DNA of 64,000 bases from Cyrtodaria siliqua (GCA_037043455.1 JAWPHD010001289.1:1-64000); one strand, 5' to 3'. Counted from the first letter of the stretch, positions 35,243 through 47,792 are shown. Notes: generated by a model from the sequence alone, not told the origin. Numbers and translations: made by a program.

Positions 35243-36739
35243 CTTTTATATTGTAAATAAAATATTTATCGCGAGCGTAAGCTCGCCTTACGGTTAACGC
35301 GTTGTTGATTTTCTGAAATTGCCATACTAAGGCAATAAAAATCTTCGTCAAACCGCTAGAGTTACCTGCCCGTAAAGTTGCATCGTGCAAGTAAAACGGT
35401 GCACCGTGCAGGTGGATCGTATTTCTAGCACGTCGTTATAACCTCACATGAACGCCGAGCGGAGCGAGGTGTTACTCGAAGGAAAATAAAGCTAATTACA
35501 CCGAGATTACATCGAGCGAAGCGACGTTATACAGCTAATTTCACCGAGCGAAGTGAGGTCTTGTGCATTGAATATAACATACATGTAAATTAAGTTTGTT
35601 TTCGATTTTCTATTCAGTGTTTTCGCTGACTCAGTCCAACATATTTATTTATCTAATTTGTTCAAAAACAACAAAATCCACGATTTAATGCTTGATTACG
35701 TTTAAATAAAAGTGAATGCGTCAGTATTTATTATTTAAAAAAAAAATATAGAATATAATAGCCTGGTTCTCTGGCTTAAAATAGAATAGAATAACTTTTA
35801 TTTTCACTGGCATTACACTCACAGTACTAGGTACTACCTTTGTGAAGGGCAAAACTATAATCAGTCTTTGATTGCAGTAAAAGTATAAGTCAAAATGATT
35901 CATTTAGAAACACCAACAAATGTAAAAACAATCCAAAATATGAATCAAATTTGATGTAGAAGCACTCGAGCAGATGTTTTGATTTTGCATTGAGTTTAGA
36001 AAACTCCACTGATGTACAATGTAAGGCATAACAGTATGAGTATTGCACACATTATTTAATCGCTCTAGTCTATTAACTTCAAACGACGCTTGCCACTGTT
36101 CAGCAACAACAAAATCAAAGATTTAATGCTTGATTATGTTTAAATAAAAGTGATTGCGTCAATATGTAAGTTAGTTTTACTAGATCTATTTTTTTTTATA
36201 TCTGATCTACATACTTGAAAGAAGTCCAATTTCATTGAAAATACAATATGACAAAAGGACTAAGAAAGCTGGCTAAGCGCTGACCATCCTACCTATTAGT
36301 AATAAATGTCTGAGATTGTGTGAACTGTGTCATTGCTTTTTGTTCAAATTGTATTTAACGACCCACTGCGCCATTTAAGTCTCAATTACACTTATTAATA
36401 ATAAAAATTCACCTGAAACAATAGTTATATGCAATAATAATTATTCGCCTACCTTTTTATCCTTAAATTGTTTATGCGAAACAAAAGACGGTAAGTGAAA
36501 TATCCTTTCTTTTACTTGAAAGCACAAACGTAAACCTTTTTTGTTCTTTGTAGAAACCCCCCTGTACTGTAGACGTAATAGTACGTCACCATTATGACAA
36601 TTTTCAATGCTGATTACGGCTGTGATTACGTCAGTCAGTGACGTTCGACGCAATTTTAATTTCAAGAGGGGATGTAGAGAGTGGTGACTTGGGAACAAGG
36701 TATTAAACAAACTGATTATTTCAAATGACACATCATCAA
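35243..36739. other. Non-coding; one 60-bp duplicate pair
   Basis: A stretch at about 35665-35725 (atttaatgcttgattacg, then tttaaataaaagtgaatgcg) recurs about 440 bp later. A short run of cgagcgaagcgacg-type repeats lies at 35455-35560. No gene recognised; the 96-codon minus frame at 36441 has no motif I recognise. Confidence 0.45.
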
Positions 36740-36744
36740 TGATT

Positions 36745-36770
36745 TGTTTGTTTGTTTGTTTGTTTGTATG
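36745..36770. repeat. (GTTT)n microsatellite
   Basis: About five units of tttg. Confidence 0.8.
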
Positions 36771-36799
36771 GTGTTTTACGTCATTTTCAACACATGTAA

Positions 36800-37000
36800 G
36801 GTTATATATGACGGTGGATTTTTGGATGGTGGAGGCAGACCACCCACTTGTCCTGGGTAGAACCAGTACTATAGAACCATAGAACCAGTACTATACACCT
36901 CCCGCAATCCGTAAGGATCGACACATCCTCACAAGTCGAGCTCCCAGTGGGATTCGAACCTGCAGCGGTGAGAGGCGAGAAGGTTTACAACGCAACATTC
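36800..37000 (-). mobile_element. SINE-like element (reverse)
   Basis: Reverse copy of the 29205-29400 family: ggaggcagaccacccacttg, ccgtaaggatcgacac, gtgggattcgaacctgcag and gaggcgagaagg. The reverse complement of ggattcgaacc is a pol III B box type sequence. Confidence 0.6.
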
Positions 37001-37664
37001 AGTATCACATGAAACAATTCATTCCTATTCCTTCCTACCTGATCATTGCTGCTAAGTGAAGGCATTTACATTTAGGAAATAGGAATAGATTGGATCATCC
37101 TGAGAAGTCTCATAAAAAAAAGTATGCATACATCATTATACTGATCATGCTTATTCAAGTTCACCTGACACTTACTCACTATTTAAGTCATTTTTTTCAC
37201 AACTGTGGCAGATTTGCTTCACAATTATTATTATTAATTTATTTATTTTATTTAATATTATTATTTTATTTATTTTGGAAAACATTTCCACCACTTAAAT
37301 TGTTCAATATTGTTTTGTTCTGGATATGTTCATAGAAGAAAGTGGAAGCTGGAAAGTCGCAATATGACCTTAGCTGTTGATGCGACTATAAAATCCAATT
37401 CAATTCAATTCAATTATCCTGCTCCCACAAAAATAATGCATGTATTCAATACTTTTTTCACAAATTAGGCAGTTTTCGCGCTTTTTTTTCTCCACCAAAA
37501 TGACCAGGCTAGGGTCGGGAGTCTTCACACTTTTTAGTGGGTAAAAGCCCTGCCAACATAACAATGGAAATCACACTGCAGTGCTTGGTTTGATTTAGTT
37601 TAAACTTATTTATTTTACATCGATTGTAACGAAAGCTCTATGAACTTATTTGAATCACTCTCGA
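37001..37664. other. Non-coding; AT-rich with TTA-rich tract
   Basis: Contains a tta-rich tract at 37225-37275 and an (attca)n run near 37390. No gene recognised. Confidence 0.4.
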
Positions 37665-37800
37665 TGTCTTCCTGGGTAGAACCAGTACTAAGCAATGCAG
37701 ATAAAGTGTCTTGCTCAGGGACACAACGCAATGGCGGGAATCGAACTCACGACTTTTGGATCATGGGTCCAACGCTCTACCAGTAGACCACAGTGCTGCA
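37665..37800 (-). mobile_element. tRNA-like SINE (reverse)
   Basis: The reverse strand reads gtggtctactggtagagcg (A-box region), a CAT anticodon position and ttcgattcccgccattg, followed by a body with gtccctgagcaagacac. The head is closely related to 10224-10294. Confidence 0.65.
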
Positions 37801-37863
37801 CGGTTTGATTTGGAAGTAATAGAGTATAATGCGTAGATCCCCATTTCGATTTCGAATAGTTAA

Positions 37864-38793
37864 GGGTGCCCTCTGGTGAATATCAGAACAGATAGAATTT
37901 TTTATTTCCCTGTTTTTTATGAAGACTAACATATTACTAGTTAGTTTCTGGAAAAATAATGATGGGTTGGTGATTTAACTTTTTCGCAAAATTAATCTTT
38001 AGTAATACACTCTCACAGTGCGGTTTTAAATTCTGAATCAGCTGCAAATTGTGTATGGCAACTTACATGTGTGTAGTGTGGTTTGCAGAACAGGTATCGA
38101 TTTTCCGTCTTTTTTAATGTAATAGATCATACTTTAGGACGAAAAATTAAGGGTTGGGGTATTTTTATCACCATCTGAAAAATTAGTACATCCCTTGTCA
38201 TTACCCCACCCAGTTTACTATAAATTGCATTTTTAAATTTGTGATCCATACATTTTTCATGATAAAGGAACAGATAACTTTTTGAGATATTTTGTCTACA
38301 ATATATACAAGACCTGAGTATCAGAATAAAAAAATAAAAATTGGGGGTCGGTGTGCATATAAGAAAGATATTCAATAAAAACTGAGAAAAAAATGTGCTT
38401 TTTTAGATTTCGACGAGCTCTGACATATAACGGCATAGGTCTGTAACAAATAATAGGAAAATACTTTTTATTCCTGTCTATGTATATGCTAACACATGTC
38501 TTTGTAATAAAGTTTAAATTAAGTGAATATCTTAAATGGTTTTTGAGAAATACCATCTTTTGTACCCCTACCCCCCATTTTGGCTTATGTTAAAAATTGT
38601 CAATTTTGGGCACAACATGTGAGGTCAAAAAAAAAATCTAATTTTTTTTTTTTTTTTTTGCACTAAAATATCCCTATTGGGCATAAGTTTGTTACTGTAT
38701 GATTATTTTTTCCAGTTTTATTATAATTTTTGAAATATAACAAATGTAAATTTCCGGAAGTGCAAAAATCCAAAACCTCAGCAGAGGGCCCCC
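37864..38793. mobile_element. Candidate piggyBac-type MITE
   Basis: TTAA at 37860-37863 and 38794-38797 flank ends that are imperfect inverted repeats: gggtgccctctggtgaa at the left, and gggggccctctgctgag as the reverse complement of the right. The interior is AT-rich with no transposase. The match is short, so the call is tentative. Confidence 0.45.
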
Positions 38794-38797
38794 TTAA

Positions 38798-39500
38798 GCT
38801 TAAATAATTTTTTTGAATTTTTTTTTTTTATGTGATGATCTTAAAGTTTGTATGTGAATAGTAGTGGGTTGCGTTTTTTTTGTGTCCCTTAGAACGGAGC
38901 AACTGAGTTGGGTTTAGAAAATCCCTATGTTATAAGGTATTACAGTATGAGTAATATTACACAATGTAACCATTTTATTTACTTAAACCGACGCTCGCCA
39001 TGAGGCAGTGCCTTATTCATATTAACTATAAGTGTATTCCCATCTTGTTGTTAAATAGGATAATATATGAGTATCGATGAGTTCAAATCTTAAAATGTTT
39101 ATTTAAACATGTCAATAAAACCTTGTTTAAAAAGTAGCTAACATTACATACTATTGTAGAGTGACTTCGATCACGAACTACAGTAACCGTAGTCTAACTT
39201 TAACCAGAATGACGTCATCAGTCTACTATAGTTCAACCCACGGCAAGGGGATGGTTGCTCTGGTTCAAACATGGCGGACAAAAAGAAACTTACACAAATA
39301 TGAAACTAACTTTGTTGTATCTTCGGCATGTATAGACATTTGACTTGAGTTATAAACGTGTTATTTGTATGAAGTCAGTTACTCGATGCATACAATTACA
39401 GCGACTTATTTGAGAAACTGCGTTGCCGGTGTCAATGTAAAAACGTCTGGTGTAAATGCACCATGTGTCGGCATAGTCTTAAACCTGTGATGGAATGGAA
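38798..39500. other. No recognisable feature
   Basis: AT-rich, non-coding; a piece near 39030-39080 resembles 20860-20900. Confidence 0.4.
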
Positions 39501-39660
39501 TTGGAATGGAATGAGCTTTTGATTCCAATCGCATTCTATTCTAGTCTAAAGTTCCCATTCCATAGTTTAGTCTACTATACTATATTATACTATATTTTAG
39601 TATAGGATAAAATATGGAATGAATCTGGAAGAAAATTGGAATGAAAAAATGTGAAATATG
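39495..39660. repeat. ggaatggaat-type simple repeat region
   Basis: Repeated tggaatggaattgg on plus and its reverse complement attccaat/cattcc further on, giving an imperfect inverted arrangement. Confidence 0.55.
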
Positions 39661-39751
39661 CTTATTTTACCATATAAGGCTATCAGGAAAGCATGGGAAC
39701 ACAATATAACATATCGGACAGTTTCTTACCTATTGGTATTATAACCTCTAA

Positions 39752-39752
<1 letters not shown>

Positions 39753-39787
<35 letters not shown>

Positions 39788-39792
39788 ACACA
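39753..39792. repeat. (CA)n microsatellite
   Basis: About 18 ca units with one tac interruption. Confidence 0.9.
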
Positions 39793-39954
39793 AACATTGA
39801 CATCATTATGTACATGGCAGACACATGTACGCAAACTAACAAAGACAGTGCACAATATCCTAGCATTGTAATGTAGTTGGATTCAATTGGGGTGTATATA
39901 AATAGATAGGTTTGTAAGCGCATTACTACTGTCTAGCCACAGAGCTAGCTTTTA

Positions 39955-40020
39955 TGGTGATATCGGTAGGGCGCCCGCTTCACATGCAAGCGTTCCGAGT
40001 TCAAACCCCGTTGAGTGTAC
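39955..40020 (+). mobile_element. tRNA-like SINE head
   Basis: atggtgatatcggtagggcg, cttcacatgcaagcg and gagttcaaacccc follow tRNA A-box, anticodon and B-box order. It is probably a SINE rather than a tRNA gene because the acceptor stem does not pair well. Confidence 0.5.
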
Positions 40021-40543
40021 TAGTTTTTTCTCGTCCGTTTACAGTAGTATGGTCGGTGAAATTGCCTTTGATAAATGCAAAGCATTATATCTTTTAATTC
40101 ACTACAGACAAAGTGGCGGAGCTTTACCATACTATAACGTCCGATAAATTAATGGAAGTTAGAGTACGGACAGCACGCGCGGACAAGGTCACTAATTACA
40201 CAATACTACAAAAAAAAATAGAGTCTGTCTCAGCTTGTTGGTGTCTAACCAAGTTCTTTTTCTATGTTTAGCGTCATTGGGCTGGTAAGTTTTTGAATGT
40301 CTGGGCCAAAAAAAAAAAACATTTTTGACATTCATATGGAAACCATTGGAAACGCATTTCCACGTCGACGACCACGCAAAGCAAGTTATAAAATGACTAG
40401 GGAAATGAACAACATGATTAACTACATCAGTTCCTAATTGGAATAAAAACAATCTAACTACATGAGTATCATTATAACTTGTTTTGTTGTTTGAATATGG
40501 TTTCGGTTGAAAAACGTCCCAGGAATGATGAAAAATACAGCTG
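40021..40543. other. No recognisable feature
   Basis: Non-coding sequence up to the foldback element. Confidence 0.4.
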
Positions 40544-40672
40544 TTTCTTTACGATGGCCCATTTGGCTCACATTTACTTCACTTCTATTTCTTGACTTCC
40601 GAATTCCGCATTCCGAATTCCGAATTCCGCATTTAGAAATAGGTAGTAAATAAGTAGTACGAGTAAAAGACG

Positions 40673-40674
<2 letters not shown>

Positions 40675-40704
<30 letters not shown>

Positions 40705-40805
40705 CACTACTACTATGCTACCAATACCACAATAATATTAATGAAACTGATAATGATGATAATAATAATAATAATAATAATGATAATAATAATAGTATTA
40801 ATAAT
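40675..40805. repeat. (ACT)n and (AAT)n microsatellites in left arm
   Basis: A run of about ten act units, then several aat/gat units. The right arm has the corresponding tta run at 42057-42095. Confidence 0.85.
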
Positions 40806-41005
40806 TATGTATGCGTGCACGCCCATTTATGTGTTTTGTGAAATCACAGTGCTAAAGATGCAGTTACTTCTCATATTTAATATTTAATAATCATGTAATA
40901 TAAAGGTGTATGAATATTGCCAGTGACCACGAATGTTGTATTTTTTATAATATAAAATCCATAACCTTAAATTAAATTATATATATAGAGGATCTTACAT
41001 GAGTA

Positions 41006-41089
41006 CTCATTCATTATTGAATTTATTAAACGAGTTGGCAAAATGGTATAATGCGAGGCTCTTGCCGAATAAATTCAATAATGAATGAG
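41006..41089. repeat. Hairpin with perfect 21-bp arms
   Basis: tcattcattattgaatttatt is matched in reverse by aataaattcaataatgaatga, with about 40 nt between the arms. It lies inside the foldback element. Confidence 0.8.
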
Positions 41090-42439
41090 AACGAATGTTA
41101 GATTAAAATGCACTTACTATTGATGCAAACATGAGAAAACAAACGTACTTTTTGCGTGTTGTATTTTACATTGTCTATGGGGCGATGACATTACCCTCTC
41201 TTAAAATCTAAGCGGTACGAATAAATTGTAATCTTATATCCGAAAGTTAATACGCGAATCCAGGCTTTTACCTCGAGGGGGAGCAAAAGTTTTCACAATA
41301 ACAACAAAAAAACAACACAAGTTTCTTTTCATTTTTTTTCAGGATGGTGTATCTAGTGGGAGGTCAGGAGGCGCATTTACTAAATAAGAGTATTTTTGAA
41401 AATCTTATATTGAAGTTTATAGTGTGTATATACAAAGGTTAACATATACCCTACCCGTGTGGTTGCCGGGGTAGACTACAACCACTGCAAATTCCGCTAG
41501 AGTCAGTGGGGTAGGACACCCCTTCATGTTCATTTTGTCATTTTTTATCATGCTCATTCAAGGTCTTCATCATGACACCGCGTAAGCAAACGTGGAAACG
41601 TGGCTCCATCGTAAATGGAGTGTTAACTATAGAATTTGTACCAACTCTGCAGTTCTGCAGGTTAGAAGGTCCGAGGCCCATTCTCCATTGTTTATCTTGA
41701 TGTAAATGGAGGATGAGCCTGGCATGTTCATCCCTTTTAGGCGCCATATAACGTTGTATGTATTGATGCGCCGTAAAAACCCAATTCAGTTAACAGATAC
41801 TCAAGTAAGAATTTGTGTATATTTATAGGGTATAATAGTATATACGTTTATGGTGTATTTATACAAAGGATACACGGATACTCAGGTCATAGGGAATTTA
41901 ACTTAAGGTTATGTGGTTAAAAATACAATCGTGGTCACTGGCATTATTCATACACATTTATATTACATGATTTTTAAATATAAAATGTGGGAAGTAATTG
42001 CATCTTTAACAGTATCACTGTGATTTCACAACACACATAATGCGCATGCACGCATAAATTATTATTATTATTATTATCATAATTATTATTATCTTACTAC
42101 CTACTTCTAAATGAATTCGGAATGCGGAATTCGGATTTCGGAAAACGGAATGCGGAATTCGGAATGCGGAATGCGGAGGTCGAGAAATAGAAGTGACATC
42201 AATGTGAGCCAAATGGGCCATCGTAGTTTTTCTTGTTGTTGTTTTTTCTCCTGCCTGGTAAGTAGCTTTCGAGAAAGCAATGTTGTTTTTCTCAGTATAG
42301 TTGTTTTGAAGTATGACCGCATCAGCCAGAGGAGAAATGTTTATTTACAGTATAATTTTTATTTTTTATGCAGGATGACCCCTTCAACCAGAGGAGAAAT
42401 GTTTATTTTCATTAGATGTGTTATGTAGGATGACCCGCT

Positions 42440-42620
42440 AAAGATAGAAAAAACTCGGTGTGGCCTTATTTAGAAACCTCGATGGGCTAAGCCCATCTCG
42501 GTGTTTTACGAAAGTCAATTGGTTACCAACTTGCTGAGACTAGACTCTGTATATTACATATTTGTTCATCTGACTGTATTCAATTGGTAACCAACTCGCT
42601 GAGACGATTCTATATATTAC
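42440..42620. repeat. Short hairpin plus direct repeat
   Basis: cctcgatgggctaagcccat folds on itself. Downstream, caattggttaccaac and ctgagac occur twice about 70 bp apart. Confidence 0.5.
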
Positions 42621-43479
42621 ATATTTGCCCATGTGTCTGTATGTATTCTAGTTTAGTTAATTTTTGATTGACATATATCTATATGATAAAGTAAACACAT
42701 TCCAGGTTTTACACTATGCGGCGTGTATCCATTTATAGAAACTATGGTTTAACTAGAGTAAGTTTGCATTACTCCTCAACTAGACATGCGCAGATCAACG
42801 AATTAAACTGTAGTTAGTGATCGAAGTCCCTCGTAATTAGAACATGTTGAAAGTCTTAAATAGACCTGTACAACTAACTACGATAACGACTAGGACATCA
42901 GACTAAATACTAAGCACGAGAAAATGTTTGGGGCTGATCTCAAAGTTGTATAACAACCTTTTGTTTAGTAGGCTCACAGGCGTTTGTGTACAAAACAAAG
43001 CCAATATGTTTTTAAACAAAACAACGTGTTATTTATATTTCTGTCAATATATATAAACGTCATAAGCATCGACCTTTCCGACTATTCTTTCTTAATACAG
43101 TCTTCGATGCAACCACCCAGACTCGGCTGGAGTTGTAAAGGGGCTTGCCTAAATAAATAATCATTAAAAACGTTTTGTGATGCAGATCCAAGATTTTGTG
43201 AGTATTTGTGTGTGGCAGGGGCGTGTGCGGGGATGGGGGAGCGGAAGATTCTTCGAATTAAATGTATTCCTACATGACGTTCATTGAATTTTGTTGTATA
43301 TTTCCAGAAAAATTGTATGTGTAATCCAATGATGACTAACAGTAGATATGGCGCGCGCCATATGTAATCCGGCATGCATAGGTTATACTTGTGGGATTTT
43401 AGAGGGTGGGGGCGCCAGGTCCGCCCTATCCGTGAATCTGCTTTAGTACATGATAAATACACTGTCACCCTAAAATTGC
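42621..43479. other. No recognisable feature
   Basis: Non-coding. The minus frame at 43082-43582 (166 codons) passes through SINE-like wording at its start and shows no protein motif. Confidence 0.4.
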
Positions 43480-43610
43480 CACCGTAGCCGGGATAGAGAA
43501 GACGTTGGGTATAAAACTTTCTCGCTTCTCCCTTGGGTTTGAATCCCACGGGAGCTCGAATTGTAAAGTGAGAAAGTGTCAATTGTTAAAGGGTTTCTTG
43601 TGGTGTGGAG
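43480..43610 (-). mobile_element. SINE-like fragment
   Basis: Contains gggtttgaatcccacgggag and gtgagaaagtgtcaattg, related to 29225-29290. Confidence 0.45.
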
Positions 43611-43980
43611 AAATACTGGTCTAAATATAATGAATGAAATGAAAATTACCCTTTATTAACAAGAATATCCATTGCGGGACAGGATACATTTAAAGAGACG
43701 AACGACAATTTTGCTCGTTTTTTTGTTTTTGTTTTTAAGTTGCGTCATTCTGTAAGTGTTTTTTACACATTTGAATAGTGCAAATAAGTTGCTTTACATA
43801 TTCCTAACCGTTGATTATATTGCACCAATAAATGTATTTAAACCTATAGTAGTACGGAAAACGTAAATTGTACTACCTTTAATTTCAATATCTGTCATTT
43901 ATTTCAATATCTGAAATACAAACCCTGTGTGGGGTTTGAAAAACTAAAAGATCTCGCAGCGCATGCCCTTAACGCCTTGA

Positions 43981-43986
43981 ATGCAT
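43981..43986. other. Target-site duplication, left (atgcat)
   Basis: Six bases directly outside the left TIR, identical to 58564-58569. A 6-bp duplication is the known mark of Polinton/Maverick integration. Confidence 0.9.
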
Positions 43987-44388
43987 AGTAGTATAGAAAG
44001 TGTGGGGGGGGGGGGGATACCAGCGCAGTTTTTATGCCAGGGGGGTACTCAAGCGTAACTCTCATTTACACCACCAAGATCTAAATGTAAGTCACGCCTA
44101 AATCAACACCAACATATTTCAAAAGTTTTCTCAAGCAACCCCGCTCTGGAAAACTCCACCCCGTGCCCCCCCTTTCTACACTACTAATCAATCCGGTTTG
44201 CCATTTTAATAACATAACATTTGCAACTCGTTAGGAGAGCGCAATTTTATTTTATGTCTACTTTTGCCGAATCTACTTTCGGCGAAGTTTTTCAGTAGCA
44301 TTTGCAACTCGTCAAGCAAAGTCAGACGGAACCGGGCAGTAGTCTTCATCATCGCTCTGCATATTATCTTTTACCATTGAGTATTTTA
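43987..44388 (+). repeat. Left terminal inverted repeat
   Basis: Matches the reverse complement of 58152-58563 with a few percent differences and a shorter G-run (about 13 G). The inner edge coincides with the stop codon of the polymerase at 44386-44388. A 21-codon frame on the minus strand (44312-44377) corresponds to the end of the gene at the right side. Confidence 0.92.
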
Positions 44389-47300
44389 CCTGTATGCTAG
44401 CGTATCTTGTCCATTATCTAATATGTACCGTTTATCATCATAAGCTGATAAACTTTTTTTATTTATTGCATAGCTGCTTATGTTATGCTTTTGTGATCTA
44501 ATAACTTTCATCTCATGATGAGCTTCTGTTGCTGTTAACAAAATCTTTTTGTAATCATCATGCGCTATCTGTTTTTTAACAACACACTTTTTAACACCCT
44601 TGCATTTCTTTGCGCTAACCTCATTATCTAGCACATACGAATATAGTTTACTTCGCAACCCAACAAATTCAACAGGTATTCCACACGTTTCATCTTTCAT
44701 CTTGCCAATAACATTTTTATTATCATTAAAATGAAACTGACTTTTTGGATCATAATCACAATTATCAAACAGTTCTTTATCCTTGTAAAAGTCTGCGTAC
44801 ACATCTTTTGTTTTTATTTCATAACACAAGGAATCGGTATCAGTAAATAATAACTTAGCTTTTTTATCATAATTGTTTTTGATATAGTTGTAATGGAAAT
44901 CATACATCAAATATTTTGACAAGTCTAAAATACACATGCCAACATAAATAGGACGATTTAAAACTAATCGTTCTTTTTTTCTATTTACAGCAAATAAATT
45001 TTCATTAAACATTTTACAAGAAATAAATGAAGGTCTTGCCGCATGTTTTAAAAGAACCTCCTCGTCGTGAGTCAATTTAACATTAATTCTTTTTCTCAAG
45101 TTTTCCATAGTTTTGCCAAAAACTGAATTGTTCATCAGTTTGAAAAAAATCCTTTTCAAAAGCATTTTTACTAGCTGTCCTCTTGGTAGTATTAAAATCT
45201 ATGTATGTCTTTAACCACTCTGATTCGTCAAACTGTAGTATTCGATGTATTTTTGTCACCTTTAATCCAAGCGTTTTGTACAATTCTAAGTTTCTAAAAT
45301 GCACGACATACTTTTCTTTATTTTTCAACGTCGTAACAAGTTTATTAACACTACAATTTACTAGATTAAACTTTTGTTTTAAATATTTACAATAGTCTGA
45401 CAACCACTCATCTTTTATATTTAAACTTTCTGGGGCGAGAGGATAATCATTATGCGAGTCATGTAGTTTTTCGGGATACTCGATATCGCACTCAACAATG
45501 TAATTTGATTTTCCTTTTTCAAACTTATCAACCCACTTGAAGTTGCCAGTAGGTAACGGTTGACACATGGCCCACCCGTACAAGTTATTGGCATCAAGAT
45601 ATATGATGTACTTGCTTTCTTTTTTCTTGTCATAGTTTTTCATATATTTATTGTTAGCCTGTGAATATCTATTTGCAATATAACTCGTACCACCTCTTAA
45701 TCCTTTTTCCACAAACAAATATTGGTCAATATCAGTTATTAAGTCAAGTTGAATACCAGTCATCTTGAGGCATGCATCCCAGGCTAACCCAGGACTACTG
45801 AAGTAATGGCAAGGATCTAATTTGTAATACTCAATGCACATTTTTCTAAAGTTTTCAAAAACATCTGTCAGCAGCGTCACATCAGTCTTGAGATACAGAT
45901 CATGATATTCTCCCATATTTTTAATCTTAAATGTTTTCCATATGTTTGTAGCATGATCGTAATCCGCATCTGAAATGTGCTCATCATTTAATTGAGAATA
46001 AAAGCTATCTTTGCCAGGTAACTTAGTATCCTCGAAACGTTCAAAACTGTTCATGTAATCATAAGGATAAACGCCTTTTCTTTTTAGCAAGTCTAGCTTT
46101 TTATCGCTATATTCTTGAGATATGTATTGAAACGACGGAACGTTTTTTACTAGATTATCTAATGATTGGGACATAAACTGAAAACTATCAATAAATACTA
46201 AACTTTTTCCTAACATGAAAGCCATATACTTTTCCATGTTATTTGGTATAACATTTATGTTTTGTTTAAACTTTCCGATGTGTTGCATTATGAAGTGAGA
46301 GTCACATCCACTCAAGTTATGAAACACAACAGGTATTTTTCTAGTCAACCTGAAATTAATATTACATATATCATGAGCGCTTCCCCTGTACTTTCCAGTT
46401 ATATGACAATAGTCCCTGACTTTTCTAAGAGAGTTTTCATATGCTACTGTACGGCTTGGGTCATCTTTTTTAAGAGTTATTGAAAAACCATTACCGCAAA
46501 TATGGCATGATTTAGATTTTTGGAATCTAGGTTCTTCTTTCTGCGACATTACTAGATCTTTTTTAAAGTTTGCATTCATAGTTTTCTTGCACCACTTTTC
46601 TTCTGCTATCATTTTTTCTAAAAACTTGTAAACAGCATCAGGTCCTCTATACGTTACAACTGGTTTTGAATATTAATCATCATAACAACAAACAACCTTG
46701 TATCCATAACCGCAATCAGTATGCTTTTGATATGCTTCCGTGTGTGATTTTTTAGGATTGTTCGATACTGAAGAAATACTTTCAGTTACTGCTTCAAAAT
46801 CAGCATATATAACAAACGGAACCATTAGCTGTCTGTCGTAGTTTTTAAACTTAACTTTTTCATCTTTGTTTGGCATCTCTACTGCTTGTTTTCCGAAGTG
46901 AAAGACAAACAGGTTTATGTTTTTCCAGAACTCTTTTAAATTTAAAGCACTGCAAGCATGTTTTACAAAACCATTTTCTTTCCTTGTGTGCCGTTTGATT
47001 ATTTATCAAACTGTTAAAATCTTTTATCCACACGTAATGCTTTTTTTCTTCTTTGGTGATTAAAAGCATATCACATGTTTTTTCTGCTTTATTTTTTGAT
47101 ATGTGCAACGGGTATACTTGATTATCTTCATACCCAAATATGTTAAAACAAATGTTGTTTTGTTTTTCTATTTTTGGGATTTGTTTGATAGTAACAGGAA
47201 ATGTAATTCCTTCATAATTTAGATCATCAATATGCTTTTTATACTTTGTTATTCTTTGCAGATCTTTTTCAACAGGAAATTCATAAGCCAAATGGCACCA

Positions 47301-47792
47301 TCTAAAGCACTCGTTATCTTCATTTTTTATATTGATCAATCCTTTTTTAGAATTAGCAAGTTCTTTTAGTAAATCCAAATAAGAGCTACCTCGTAGAGGC
47401 TGATACTTTATTCGATTTATATAGTGTGCATCTACTGATTCAATTTGCCAATCACTTCCCAACTGAAGCCAATTTCCAATTCTATTTATAATTTCTTCTC
47501 GTGCTTTGTCTAATGCTTCTGATATTTGATTTTTGTTTAATATTATTGTGGCCTTTGAGGCAAAGTAAGCTGTTTTGTATATAATATTAAAACTTACTAT
47601 TTTTTTAAAAGTAAGTTTTATATCAACGCTTAATTTAAATCCACCTGTTTTTCTTAGTTCTTTTTTAAGAAAGTTTTCAACTTTTGATTGTGTTTTTTGT
47701 AGTTGTCTGAGCGGATCTTTCCTGACGATAACATTTACTTTAAAAACCTTGCTATATTGTTTTGGGGATGTTTCAATTTCTCGGATACTCAT
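44386..47792 (-). pseudogene. Protein-primed family B DNA polymerase (pPolB), broken
   Basis: Replicates the element by protein priming, by family. If read through, the region corresponds to about 1,135 residues, the usual Polinton size. The N-terminal part (47792-46860) has a zinc-finger-like WFCKTCLQC...H...C. Exonuclease motif I (YADFEA) lies near 46790-46805, motif II (HNLSGCDSH) near 46295-46320 and motif III (YLKTDVTLL) near 45870-45895. Polymerase motif A (DANNLYGW) lies near 45570-45595, motif B (KLMNNSVFGKT) near 45110-45140 and motif C (TDTDS) near 44830-44845. The breaks are a frame change near 46890-46910, an in-frame TAA at 46673-46675, and a frame change near 45143-45149 in a seven-A run (plus strand). 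All catalytic acidic residues I looked for are still present, so the decay is recent or partly sequence error. The start at 47792 follows an AT-rich promoter-like box. Confidence 0.95.

Larger units (their letters stand above)
40550..42230. mobile_element. Long-TIR (foldback-type) element, about 1.68 kb
   Basis: The left arm begins acgatggcccatttggctca and the right arm ends tgagccaaatgggccatcgt, an exact inverted match. Each arm carries a GGAATTC/GGAATGC minisatellite (40600-40632 and 42112-42178), a trinucleotide microsatellite, then a second inverted block with ttgtgaaatcacagtg (about 40836-40852) matched by cactgtgatttcacaa (about 42016-42032). The arms are therefore about 300-400 bp. No transposase was found between them. 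Confidence 0.75.

Noticed and set aside
39753..39792. CA-run as a CRISPR or regulatory array
   Set aside because: Ordinary dinucleotide microsatellite in eukaryotic DNA.
39955..40020. Possible tRNA gene
   Set aside because: A/B box order is present but the stems are poor; treated as SINE.
43082..43582. 166-codon minus-strand frame beside the Polinton
   Set aside because: Outside the target duplication; passes through SINE-like wording and shows no domain.
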